A stretch of 64,000 nt of DNA, taken from Verrucomicrobiota bacterium (lineage in GTDB: Bacteria > Verrucomicrobiota > Kiritimatiellia > RFP12 > UBA1067). The stretch spans positions 1 through 64,000 of the forward strand of contig JAHFSX010000029.1 of the NCBI GenBank assembly GCA_023269675.1, in the 5' to 3' direction. The notes beneath the pieces were generated by a model. The model made no database searches and was not told where the DNA came from. It saw only the letters and a list, made by a program, of their open reading frames with translations. Each line of letters begins with the position of its first letter. The first letter of the stretch is position 1. Positions 47,901 through 55,741 of the stretch are shown here, piece after piece. The position numbers and the translations under genes were made by a program.

Positions 47901-50900
47901 CAGCTTCACCAACCTGCCGGTCAACAGCACCTTCGTCGCCAGCGGCTACCACTGGCGCATCAGCTACACCGGCGGAACCGGCAACGACGTGGTGCTCTCG
48001 CTCATCAACGTGCCCACGATCAGCGACGTGCCGGATCAGACCGTCAGCCACAACACCGCCACGGAAGCGCTGCCCTTCACCGTCGGCGATGTCGAAACCG
48101 ACGCCGCCGCACTCACCGTCAGCGGAGCCTCGTCGAACCCCGCGCTCGTGCCGGACGCCAATATCGTTTTCGGCGGCAGCGGCTCCAACCGCACCGTGAC
48201 CGTCACGCCGTCACTGAACCAGACAGGCACCGCGACCATCACGCTCACCGTCAGCGACGGCACCGATACCGCGACCGTCACCTTCACACTCACCGTCATC
48301 GCCATGAACGTCTGGAGCAACGCGGCCACGGACAACACGCTCGCCTGGACGGCGGGCGCAAACTGGCAGGCCGGCACGCCCGCACTCTCGGCGGTCGGCG
48401 GCACCGTCGAATTCCTCACCGGCCAGACGCTCGCCGCCGGCACGGTAGCCGCGAGCAACGACACCGCCGGCACGTTCCAGCTCGCCACCCTGCGCCTCGC
48501 CGGCTCCGGCCCGGCTTCCGGCGCCGCGGCCGTCGCACTGAGCGGCAACGGGTTCAACCTCATCGGAGGCGACGTCACCCCCGCAATCAGGCTCGACGCC
48601 GACGCCGGCGCCGGCGGCCTGACCTATTCGCTCTCGAACGCCGTCACACTCTCCGAGAACACGACGGTTCAAGGCACGGGCACAGCCGCTTTCATCTTAG
48701 GCGGCGCGATCGCGGGCACAGGCGGCCTCACCAAGTCCGGCACGGCCGCCCTCACCCTCACCGGCACCAACACCTTCAGCGGCGGCACCGCCCTCGGCAT
48801 CAATTCAGGCCTCGTGAAGGCGACGGTGAGCACGGCCCATAATGGTCTCGGCACCGGCCCGGTCGTGATCGGCTCCGGCGCCACGCTGGTTTTGGACAAC
48901 ATCAACACGTCCGCCGCGGCCGTTGCCAAAGCCAACCTGTTCGCAGGGTCAGGCCTGCTCAAGTTGACCTTTGCGACGAACGCCACCGCCCGCGCGACCG
49001 CGCTGCCCGGCCTGTCCGGCTTTGCCGGCACGGTTCAATTGGCCGGCGCCGGCGGCACCGGAGACAAATGGGACGCCGGCGGCGTGAATGCCCCCGGCGC
49101 CGCCGTGCAGATTGACAGCGGGAACACGCTTTTGGCCAGCGCGGCCGCCAGTTTCGGCAGCCTGTCTGTCAAGGGCGTCGGCAATGCCGAAGGCCGCGGC
49201 GCCATCCGCATGGGCACGGGCGCCACCACCCTCTCCGGGGCGATCACCCTGCTGGGCGACACCACGCTTGCGAGCGACCAGGCGAACGCGGTCCTCAGCG
49301 GCAACATCACGGGGACGGCCAGCGCCGGCGCGTCCAACACCCTGACCCAGGGGACCGCCGCCTCCGCCGCCGGCTGTATCCTGAGCGGCGTGATCAGCGA
49401 CGGCGTGAATAGCGGCAAGGTCGCGCTGATGCAGGCCAGGGGCACCCTGACCCTGGCCGCCGCGAACATCTACAGCGGCGCGACGACCGTCAGCGGCGGC
49501 ACGCTGCAGATCGGGGCGCCCGACGCCCTGCCCGTCGCCGGAGCCGTCACCCTCGGCAACGCGGGCGGCGCGGGCAACCTCGCCCTCAACAGCTTCAGCC
49601 AGACCCTCGCCAGCCTCACGGCGGCCAGCACCAACGCGGCCTTGACCAACGTCGTCTCCATCGCACCCGGCCAGACGCTGACCGTCAACGGGTCCGGCGG
49701 ACTCCTCGTGGGCGCCGACTCCGGCACCAACAGCTTCACCCACGTCCGGATGACGGGCGGTGGCGCCTTGGTCGTCGCTAACGCCGCCGCGAACGTCACC
49801 ATCGGCAAAGCCCAGGCCAGCCAAAATTACGGCAGCGCCGGCACGCTTGACCTCTCCGGGCTTGCCAGCGTGACGCTCGGCAGCGCGGCCAACGCGCTCA
49901 ACGAATTGCGCGTCGGGTTCGGCCTGACCGCCACAGGCCTGCTGACGCTTTCCAACACCAGCAACACGATCACCGCCACAACCATACAGATCGGCCACTC
50001 CAACGGCGGCAATCCCGGCCTGGGCACGGTCATCCTCGGCGCCGGCACCAACGTCATCTCGGCGAACGCGGTCAATATCGGCCTGTCCAAAACAAGCGGA
50101 ACCCTCAAGTTCGCCTCGCAGGCCGCCGGCAGCCCCGGCAGCGTGACCATCGGTGGCAAGGCCGGGCCGGCGGCCGACTTCCTCATCGGCGGCAAAACCG
50201 GCACCGGCACCGCCGGCACGCCCACCGGCACCCTCGACCTGCGGGGTCATGCGGCCGCCGTCACCGCAGGCACGGTGACTCTCGGCAAGGAGGACAGCAC
50301 CACCACGGCCTATGCCGGAGGCACCATCGGCCGCCTCTATTTCGACAGCGGAACCTTTCACGCGAGCAACGTCACGATGGCGGCCAAGAGCGGCATCAGC
50401 ACCGGGGCGGCCACGGCCACGCTGACGGTCAGCGGCGGCGTGTTCACCGTGCTCTCCGGAGGCTCCTTCACGCTCGCCTCCCAGGCCGGAGGCGGTTCCG
50501 CCAGCGGCACCCTCAATCTGAACGGCGGCACCTTCAGCTCCAACGCCGACATCCGCGACGCCGGCAGCAACAGCACCAGCACCATCACCCTTGACGGAGG
50601 CACGCTGGACATGACCGGCCATGCGATCGGCCCGGCGACCCAGCGCATCGATGTCCTCAGCGCGCGGTCCGGCACGCTGATGAATCTGGGCCAGTTCAAC
50701 GGCGGCGCGCCGCTGGTCAAAACCGGCGGCGGCACGCTGGTCCTTGCCGGCACAAACACCTACACCGGCGCGACCGTCGTGAGCAACGGCACGCTGCGGC
50801 TGACAGGCGCGACCAGCCTCTCCCCGGCAGCCGATCTCTACCTGGCGGCCGGCGCCACCAACCAGCTCGACTTCACCGGCACCCAGACGGTCCATGCCGT

Positions 50901-51030
50901 CTACATCAACGGCAAGCCCAAGGCGGCGGGCGTCTATGGCCAGGGCAACCTCTCGCCCTACCTGTCCGGCGCCGGCTACCTGAAGAGCGCGTGGCCCCCC
51001 TCCGCCGCGACGGTGATCATGCTGCGCTAG
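41932..51030 (+). CDS. Giant PA14 / heparinase II-III / LamG / autotransporter-repeat fusion
   Basis: 3032 residues from the ATG at 41932. The signal peptide is extended (about 26 residues before the hydrophobic core, ending VHA). Domains in order: PA14 at about 45-185 and 200-350; heparinase-type alpha/alpha barrel at about 367-690 (NNWNMVCNGGLSMGALAVG, GAWYEGPGYWGYTTEYG); heparinase II/III beta domain at about 700-977 (GASHGDLDAGTFVLDALGKR); LamG-like domain at about 1068-1297; beta-strand repeats; a cadherin-like domain at about 2027-2125; then repeats to the end. The chain ends AATVIMLR, with no barrel. It is probably a surface-displayed lyase for uronic-acid polysaccharides. Its stop shares the bases CTAG with the convergent gene. 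Confidence 0.85.
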   Translation: MKRESATPLSRGKRSRLPGASLYARFRTLSLLAALILTGAWRVHAANGLTGQYYDTAAFGTLKTARTDATVNFDWGTAIPAGTALTSADTFSVAWTGQLEPEFSQLYTFYVTADDGARLWVNDRLAVTRTYAAASPEMRGQVLLQAGGRVNLRLEYMEQTGSAKVKLEWSCASRAREVIPTERLYPARVEKAGGALLKEHWNGIAGGALASLTSNTNYPNKPSGREFITSFECLAQDWADAYGTRVTGFLVPPATGSYTFAVSGDDAVELYLSTDATTNSKTLIASVSGATGYRVWDAQPSQQSAARTLVQGQRYYVELLHKESTGSDHWSVGWMPPGDSAFSVVPGSALVQPGLTTVQPAETSLLNTLAQEHPRIFATAERFAKLRAVWQSATPSQPKTWAQAAVTGANAILTQDPVAYNQDVRGTILDQSRTAKDRLYKLGVAWQLTGDSQYAERAWEELSTVAAFPDWHPAHFLDTAEMTHACAIGYDWFYAYWTQARRDTIRSAIITLGLNAGLSQYTSNVGWSQSTGNNWNMVCNGGLSMGALAVGAESEALTENILNRALNSTRPVWKHFTTDCGAWYEGPGYWGYTTEYGIRMFAALEWVLGSDFGISGTPGVSESGLAAVESTGPSNIIFNFADAGAGGPPRGPVFQWMARRYGVPLYDWWENQGSGGALDALWWNDSTASLLAAATPSDMAFHGDAGTAFLPQEMVTMRGRWNDSRTTFIGCKGGQAGASHGDLDAGTFVLDALGKRWFHDLGGDDYALPGYFSDTPSTGTDRWDYYRMRPEGQNTLTINPSANADMVLGAVAPLVAYQSEPGGSGSFAIHDLTAVYSGMTRVWRGTRLTGARDELLVQDEIQASAGKTVWWFAHFTYPATAVVIEPDGTSAMMTQGAERLWCKILSGGGTFQLMDAVPLPTSPNPAGQNANAGYKKLAIKLTGVTNTTLAVWFVPLSGGESIPAARPTLEALSTWNLAAANDAPVVSNGGATGDGDNAVDIDLRNYVTDDATPPEWMRFGVGGGVNGSVVLLADGHTARFTPTAGTTGVPTFSFTATDTAAAPNTILAYDFEPPEASVTNIVPDVSGLGRDGALDAIGTGAATLQTDVAAAFAREGRSLDLAENGGANAARLSRVITPGELNFNTGDWTVAGWFKRRDAANEDMIWHLNNGDGYGSNEELYLIADGPSSLALHHFPGPDVSIVTNAAPGVWHHFAVVRSGTKMSLYLNGALAGEDSAFTLAINQTYPLIFGGHTDTNAAYAQRWFDGKLDELAVFSAALAPAEVTALAGGMTVRHFGGLSATGTITLSAAAVTYAWTNAMAGSAQPWSAGANWSGGHAPNSGRGTLLQFFPGQTLPGGAVTSRNDLAGGFVVNGLTLAGTAGAATTATVAGGGLSFLGNGLINPAVTLTATAGAGFTYDIATPVTLGDDTTFSGNSTASVRVSGVIDGAGALIKTGSGTLALSGPNTYSGNSLISAGTLQIGADGPAGSLGTGAVINNGQLRFDRTGTLEVSNTISGTGSVYVDCPINAGTVVLSGTNSFTGGVTVNSGALRITSGSALGGGTKTVTLNNGTAGAPQLRLDGGNAPVILPRTISYTTSSATGAIINEAGSNTVNGDITLTGGGGDTKILVAAGTLTLTGALAPNTTSRTLQLSGAGYGIITGAITNGGGVNVLNVSKNDAGTWLLAGTNTYTGITTINAGTLVLGSSGALGNGGANIGTASGGCSVIAGATLDLNGQQGINEILTVRGTGVGGFGALVNSSGTPASIAGGVVSSVSVTAGGAHSTAPAVLFTGGGGSGAAATAVLTNGVVCGITVTDPGSGYASAPTVTFGSGTGTAAAANLSSVIMAANTSAGGTGDIRIDAPVCGAFALTKIGTGTLTLNGTNTFTGGTTIGAGSLALGGCLSNNVTVATGTLAPSGTPLVTGSLVINSGGRLAVRLDGPAADTQYDPLTVGGTVTLAGALDIAAGPGIQPSSTFTLINNMGAGAVNGSFTNLPVNSTFVASGYHWRISYTGGTGNDVVLSLINVPTISDVPDQTVSHNTATEALPFTVGDVETDAAALTVSGASSNPALVPDANIVFGGSGSNRTVTVTPSLNQTGTATITLTVSDGTDTATVTFTLTVIAMNVWSNAATDNTLAWTAGANWQAGTPALSAVGGTVEFLTGQTLAAGTVAASNDTAGTFQLATLRLAGSGPASGAAAVALSGNGFNLIGGDVTPAIRLDADAGAGGLTYSLSNAVTLSENTTVQGTGTAAFILGGAIAGTGGLTKSGTAALTLTGTNTFSGGTALGINSGLVKATVSTAHNGLGTGPVVIGSGATLVLDNINTSAAAVAKANLFAGSGLLKLTFATNATARATALPGLSGFAGTVQLAGAGGTGDKWDAGGVNAPGAAVQIDSGNTLLASAAASFGSLSVKGVGNAEGRGAIRMGTGATTLSGAITLLGDTTLASDQANAVLSGNITGTASAGASNTLTQGTAASAAGCILSGVISDGVNSGKVALMQARGTLTLAAANIYSGATTVSGGTLQIGAPDALPVAGAVTLGNAGGAGNLALNSFSQTLASLTAASTNAALTNVVSIAPGQTLTVNGSGGLLVGADSGTNSFTHVRMTGGGALVVANAAANVTIGKAQASQNYGSAGTLDLSGLASVTLGSAANALNELRVGFGLTATGLLTLSNTSNTITATTIQIGHSNGGNPGLGTVILGAGTNVISANAVNIGLSKTSGTLKFASQAAGSPGSVTIGGKAGPAADFLIGGKTGTGTAGTPTGTLDLRGHAAAVTAGTVTLGKEDSTTTAYAGGTIGRLYFDSGTFHASNVTMAAKSGISTGAATATLTVSGGVFTVLSGGSFTLASQAGGGSASGTLNLNGGTFSSNADIRDAGSNSTSTITLDGGTLDMTGHAIGPATQRIDVLSARSGTLMNLGQFNGGAPLVKTGGGTLVLAGTNTYTGATVVSNGTLRLTGATSLSPAADLYLAAGATNQLDFTGTQTVHAVYINGKPKAAGVYGQGNLSPYLSGAGYLKSAWPPSAATVIMLR

Positions 51031-53291
51031 CCGGAACGTAAGGGCCTGACCGCGACCCACGCCGGCGCGCGTGTGCCGCGCGCCTCCTCGAAGGTCGGCA
51101 CTCTTCTGAAATCCGGCGCATCCTTGTGGCTCAGGTCGCGGCGGCCCCAATAGCTGCCGTAATACTGGCAGTTGGTGTCGATCCAGTTCATGAGCGGCAG
51201 CATCTCTTCGTCCTTCAGCTGAGCGACCACGTCCGCATGCTTTCTGGCCAGCCGCTCCGCCCGCGCCTGCTGCGCGGGATCGGCCAGCGCGATCTTGCCG
51301 CGGCTGAGCATCGCGCCCAGCACGCTGGAGCGGGCGCCCAGCGCATAGGCCGGAAGGTATTCCACGTGGCCGGTCTTGGGATGGTTCTCGCCAACCACCA
51401 GCCCCAGCAGTCCGCGGTCATGAAACCCCTTGCGCCGCTCGGGCACCAACGCCTCGTAGGAGACGCTGAACTTCTGCGTCGGCGTGCCGCGCAGATCGAG
51501 CCCTCCCGCGGCCTTCTCGCCGCCGCCGTGACACGACACGCAGTGGCGGTCGAAAAGCGGCTGCACGTCTACCGGATAATGCAGCGGCCTCTGGCCGAGG
51601 GCCTCGCCCGGCTGCGGCCCGGGGCGCGAGGGCGCGCGGCCGAAAGCCAGCCGGTTCTCGCGCGCCGCGCCGCTCGGCCGCATCGCGCTCTCGGGCGTCT
51701 CGTGGCAGCCGATGCACGCGCGGACCTCGCCGGGACGGTAGTTGACGAAGGTGCGCTCGGTCTGGACCGCCAGGCAGTTCCCGTCCAGCGCCTGCAGGAT
51801 GATGTTGGCGTCGGCGGGTACCACGAAATGCGCCGACCCGTCCGCCTCCACCGGCACGATGCCGTGCTGGACCTTGAGCCCCAGGTGCGTGTCTTTGGTG
51901 ATCACGATGTGCTGCTGGTCATACTCGTCGCTGTCGCCTTTGAACTTCGCGGCCCACGGGCGCGGCACCTGCTCGAGGATGCGCAGGTACTTGACTGTGC
52001 CGCGCGGCACGCCCTCCAGGCCGTGATAGACGTCCGCCACCATGCAGGCCGCCTCGTTGCGGGCGGCCAGCTCCGGATTCACGGGCGAGACCGGCACCGG
52101 CGGCACCGGTCGCGGCCGGAGCGGCATCGGGCGCCAGCAGGAGATCGCGGGATCGCGGTAGAGCTCTTGAACCGCGCCGGCTCCGACGAGCAGGTACAGG
52201 CCGTAACCTGCGGGATCGTTCCACGGCGGACCCGCCGGCTTGTGCGCGACGAGAAAGAGCTCGGCGGAAAGCGGATACGCGTCCGCGAAAAGCGACCCTT
52301 GACCCTTCGCGTCCTTGTGCCAGGCGCCGCCTTGCCCTTCGAAATCAAATCCGCCCTCACCCCGGATATCGACGTACGGCGTCATCCAGGTCATCGGCTC
52401 GCGCGTGCGGATCGGCTTGGACAGATCCAGCCGGATCACGGTTCCCACGTTGTTCTGCGGATAATGCGGCACGCCCATGACCACATAGCCGTGCGGCTGG
52501 CCCGGGATCACGCGCCCGAAGTTGAGGGTCGGCGGCAGCGCGACGTCGTTGCCGTAGATCTCGGCCGACGCCGTGCCGTCAGGCCGCATGGCCCACAGCC
52601 CCTTCACGCTGACCGCCCCCTTGTCGACGTATTCCCAGCGCGTGTAGAGCACACGGCCGTCAGGCAGCAGGGAGGGGCCGGTCTCGCTGACCGAACTGTT
52701 GCTGAGCTTGGCAAGCCCCTTCCCGTCGCCGTCCATCCGGTAGAGCACCGTGGTCGTGAAGTTGTCCGCCCCGTCGCAGAGGATGCCGTACTGGCAGCGC
52801 GTGGAGATGAAGACGATCCCGCCGTCCGGCAGATAGCACGGGCACAGGTCGTCCGTGCCGTGGGGGTAGCCGGGTTCCACCCGGTAGGCGCGCTCCAGCT
52901 CGGCCTCGTCCGCCTGCGGGAAGGTCATCTGCCGCAGCCCCGTGCCGTCGACGTTGACCTCGTAGATGCGGTAGCCGTCCTGCGGCCCCCGCTTCCAGGC
53001 GAAGACCACGCGCTTCGCGTCGAAGGAAAGGTCGTAACGCTCGAAGACGCCCGTGGCCATCTCCGGCACCAGTTCGCGCACCTGCCGCGTCTTCAGATCC
53101 AACACGCACAGGTTCCCTCCCGGCAGCCACCGGCTGTTGATGAATTCGGTGTAGTAGTGGTTCGAGCTGTAGGTGAACCGCTTGACGAAGATCACCTGCT
53201 CCACGTCCGCCGGCATCCGCAGTCCGTCCACAGCCGCGGCCGCAGCCACGGCCCCTAGCGCCCAGAACATCGTCAGCATCCGCAGGTTCAT
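51027..53291 (-). CDS. Exported dihaem protein, hydrazine-synthase-alpha-like
   Basis: 754 residues with a signal peptide and a GGGGAGG ribosome site. Residues 30-400 show TolB/WD40-like propeller blades (FSYSS-type strands, PDGGIVFISTR, LLPDGRVLYTRWEY). Two c-type haem sites follow, C526-x2-C529-H (CIGCH) and C584-x2-C587-H (CVSCH). This layout matches the HZS-alpha-like family, common in planctomycetes and relatives that do not make hydrazine, so anammox chemistry should not be assumed. Electron transfer linked to sugar metabolism in the periplasm is possible. It follows the SGNH esterase gene by 26 bases. Confidence 0.8.
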   Translation of the reverse strand: MNLRMLTMFWALGAVAAAAAVDGLRMPADVEQVIFVKRFTYSSNHYYTEFINSRWLPGGNLCVLDLKTRQVRELVPEMATGVFERYDLSFDAKRVVFAWKRGPQDGYRIYEVNVDGTGLRQMTFPQADEAELERAYRVEPGYPHGTDDLCPCYLPDGGIVFISTRCQYGILCDGADNFTTTVLYRMDGDGKGLAKLSNSSVSETGPSLLPDGRVLYTRWEYVDKGAVSVKGLWAMRPDGTASAEIYGNDVALPPTLNFGRVIPGQPHGYVVMGVPHYPQNNVGTVIRLDLSKPIRTREPMTWMTPYVDIRGEGGFDFEGQGGAWHKDAKGQGSLFADAYPLSAELFLVAHKPAGPPWNDPAGYGLYLLVGAGAVQELYRDPAISCWRPMPLRPRPVPPVPVSPVNPELAARNEAACMVADVYHGLEGVPRGTVKYLRILEQVPRPWAAKFKGDSDEYDQQHIVITKDTHLGLKVQHGIVPVEADGSAHFVVPADANIILQALDGNCLAVQTERTFVNYRPGEVRACIGCHETPESAMRPSGAARENRLAFGRAPSRPGPQPGEALGQRPLHYPVDVQPLFDRHCVSCHGGGEKAAGGLDLRGTPTQKFSVSYEALVPERRKGFHDRGLLGLVVGENHPKTGHVEYLPAYALGARSSVLGAMLSRGKIALADPAQQARAERLARKHADVVAQLKDEEMLPLMNWIDTNCQYYGSYWGRRDLSHKDAPDFRRVPTFEEARGTRAPAWVAVRPLRSG

Positions 53292-53317
53292 TCAAAGGCC
53301 TCCCCGCTGCCGTCCCG

Positions 53318-54511
53318 TCACTTCGCCAGCGTGCCGACGATCAGGAACTGTCCCAGATAAAACGACTGCCCCGCCGGGAGCGTCTTCACGGTGAACGTGA
53401 CGGTGTGCTTTCCCGGCGCCTGCTCCGGCAGATACCAGAAGCGCGCGTGCCGGGTTTTCTCTTTCTGCGCGCGCTCCGCGACAATGGGGGCGCCGCCATC
53501 CACCACCGCCTCCAGCACGCTCGTCCCGCCGTACGGGATGTCGCTGACGCCGACGACCGTGCCGTTCCAGGTGACCGTGACGCTCGCGCCCGCCTGGCCG
53601 CACTTCACCGCGCCGCGCAGCATCGCGTGCGTGCGGCCGCGGCTCTCGGTGTAGACGGGATCCTTGTCCACATCGACCGGCGTCCAGCCCGCGCTCAGCA
53701 GCGCGTTCGTGACCGGCAGCAGCGTCGCGACCTCCCAATTCGCGGCCTCCAGCGGCGGCGGCAGCGCATGTGCCTGGGCCGCGCCGAGCGCCGCCATCTT
53801 CAGCATCGAGCGCGCGATGACCTCGCAGTAGACCGCGTGGCCCTCGTCGCCGGGGTGCACGCCGTCCTTCGAGAAGACCAGCTTGCCCTCCACCGGCGCG
53901 TCGCCCTTGAAAATCAGCGTGCCCGCCTTTTCGCGCTGCGCGATCTCGACGCCGAGGTCGATGCTCGGAAGGCCGTACGCGTTGGCGACCTTCTCCATGA
54001 CCGACCCGAAGGCGGGGGGCTTCCCCGCCTGCAGATCCTTCAGCATCCAGTGGCCGACGGTGTAGACGAAGCAGATGTCCGTCTTGGGGTTGTCTTTCCA
54101 GACGTGCCTCACGACGCCCTCCACCGACTTCGCCTCGTAGCCTCCGCCGCCGTTGACGCGGCACTCGAGGAAGACCAGGTCCGGCTTCTGAACCAGCACG
54201 TCGCTCTGCAGGCGGCAGGCGCTGTAGTCGGAACCGGTGCCGGAGATGGCCGGATTAATCTCGATGACCTCCGCCTTGGGATACTGCGCCTTGAACCACG
54301 CCAGCGTCTTCGGCCGCCACCCCGCCGCCGCGGTGATGCTGCCGCCCAGATAGGCGACGCGCACCGGCTCGCCGGCCTTCAGCTTCGCGAAGACATTCGG
54401 CAGCCCGTCGCGCGCACGGAACTCCTCGGCCACATTGACATCGTGAGTGTACGTCGCCGCGCAAAGGCTCGCTGCGCAGAGACCAATGGCCATCATCATC
54501 GTTTTCTTCAT
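53318..54511 (-). CDS. Exported SGNH/GDSL esterase with C-terminal beta domain
   Basis: 397 residues with a signal peptide (MKKTMMMAIGLCAASLCAA). The SGNH blocks are visible: S58 in LGGSIT, N120 in ECRVNGGG, and D216/H219 in DGVHPGDEGH. From about residue 245 a beta-sandwich follows (VTVTWNGTVVGVSDIP, GKHTVTFTVKTLPAGQSFYL), like the accessory domains of carbohydrate esterases. It probably removes acetyl or other acyl groups from glycans outside the cytoplasm. It lies 30 bases after the HEAT/nuclease gene and 26 before the dihaem gene, so the three look co-transcribed. Confidence 0.83.
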   Translation of the reverse strand: MKKTMMMAIGLCAASLCAATYTHDVNVAEEFRARDGLPNVFAKLKAGEPVRVAYLGGSITAAAGWRPKTLAWFKAQYPKAEVIEINPAISGTGSDYSACRLQSDVLVQKPDLVFLECRVNGGGGYEAKSVEGVVRHVWKDNPKTDICFVYTVGHWMLKDLQAGKPPAFGSVMEKVANAYGLPSIDLGVEIAQREKAGTLIFKGDAPVEGKLVFSKDGVHPGDEGHAVYCEVIARSMLKMAALGAAQAHALPPPLEAANWEVATLLPVTNALLSAGWTPVDVDKDPVYTESRGRTHAMLRGAVKCGQAGASVTVTWNGTVVGVSDIPYGGTSVLEAVVDGGAPIVAERAQKEKTRHARFWYLPEQAPGKHTVTFTVKTLPAGQSFYLGQFLIVGTLAK

Positions 54512-54541
54512 TTGCTACCTTTTCTGCTGAACAAAACCGTT

Positions 54542-55456
54542 TTATCGACTCCGGTTCCGCTCTGCTTCACCCTCGTCCTTTTCAAACCTGATATGGTGCC
54601 CCAGCCGCTCGCGCAGCAGGCCCTGAAGATCCGCCTTTTCATGGCGATAGAAAGACGCCAGCCGCTTGCCTGCCTGCTGGTAGAGCTTCTTCTTTTCGAG
54701 CATGCCGATCTGGTAGTCGAGATTGTCCTCCATGCCCCAGTACTCGATATAGAGGTCGGCCTCCGGAAGATAGAAATCCGGTCTGATCGCGTAGCCCTTG
54801 ATGATTCGGAATCGGTTGTCGTAGCGGTACGGGATGCCGTGCCTCGCCAGAAACTCTGCGATGATCCGCTCGCCATCCGACTGCACGACCGTACCGTCCG
54901 CCGCCTGAATCGTCTTATGCAGTTCGACCTGCGTCTCCCAGTTGCGCCGTGCCAGAAAGACCTCATCAAAGCAATGGTCACAGTATATCCGCTGAAAAGC
55001 CTTTTGGGCACGAGCCGCCTCGTCTGGCAAAACCTCGCGCCCGCACTTCTGGCAGGCCGGCGTCGTGGCTGCTGCCACGTTTGTAAGCGCTTCTTGAATA
55101 ATGCCCAGCGCCTTCGCGGCATCGCGCCGGTTGTAATCGGTCTCTTCCGCGTTCTGCGTCATGTCGAGCAGGTCCGTGAGTGCCGCTTCCGCCTTTGTGC
55201 CATAGGCGGACAGTGCCTTAACGGCGTACTGCCGCACCTGCGGGTGAGCGTCGCACAGACATGCCTGCAGCAACACAACCGCCTGTCCGGCATCCGCTTT
55301 CCCCGCCAGCTTGCCGATGGCTGAGGCTGCAAGACGACGCACGTTCGGCGAAGGGTGCTTGAGCAACGACCCAAGCGCGTCCACTGCCTTTGGATCGCCT
55401 GTTTCACCCAACCGGACCGCCTCGTCCGCCGCCTCTTTGTCCCCCGCGAACCGCAT
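54542..55456 (-). CDS. HEAT-repeat / zinc-ribbon / PD-(D/E)XK nuclease-like protein
   Basis: 304 residues, no signal peptide. Residues 5-125 form HEAT (PBS-lyase-like) repeats (LLKHPSPNVRRLAASAIGKL, AHPQVRQYAVKAL). A zinc ribbon follows: C135-x2-C138 and C159-x2-C162. Residues 190-290 resemble the restriction-like nuclease found with SF1 helicases: E196 (SDGERIIAEFL), D227 (IRPDFYLP) and E238 (LYIEYWG), with lysines at 255-257 in place of a standard ExK lysine. It could nick or bind DNA or RNA, with the HEAT array as adaptor. Its apparent co-transcription with an esterase and a dihaem protein is odd. The function is unknown. Confidence 0.75.
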   Translation of the reverse strand: MRFAGDKEAADEAVRLGETGDPKAVDALGSLLKHPSPNVRRLAASAIGKLAGKADAGQAVVLLQACLCDAHPQVRQYAVKALSAYGTKAEAALTDLLDMTQNAEETDYNRRDAAKALGIIQEALTNVAAATTPACQKCGREVLPDEAARAQKAFQRIYCDHCFDEVFLARRNWETQVELHKTIQAADGTVVQSDGERIIAEFLARHGIPYRYDNRFRIIKGYAIRPDFYLPEADLYIEYWGMEDNLDYQIGMLEKKKLYQQAGKRLASFYRHEKADLQGLLRERLGHHIRFEKDEGEAERNRSR

Positions 55457-55741
55457 GCTTTCCAGCCTCCGTCAGTGTTCCCTGTAAAGTCGCATAACCG
55501 ATCGCGGAGATCAAGCGTTTCCTGAACACCCCCCACGGATCTTCACGTCTTCTCGTGACATGGAGCATAGCGGAATTGAACCAACTGCTGACTCCTAATC
55601 CGTACCTCATGCCCTGAGGCCTCCGTCAGCGACGCCCCGGATCCATCCTTTCCCGTCAGGAACGCCCTTGACACTCGGACCTGCCCGTCCTAGAGTGTCT
55701 CCCATCCTCGCGAAGGCGCAACACACCCCTGAAATACCCGT

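Noticed and set aside
51027..53291. Hydrazine synthase and anammox metabolism
   Set aside because: Only the alpha-like architecture with two CxxCH sites is present; no beta/gamma subunits or other anammox genes are seen, and this family is common in organisms without anammox.
55562..55610. tRNA-like 3' fragment on the - strand (GGTTCAATTCC followed by GCTATGCTCC)
   Set aside because: A T-loop and a possible acceptor end are present, but the T-stem has a mismatch, no matching 5' acceptor (GGAGCAT) lies upstream, and no anticodon arm folds. It could be a relic or chance.
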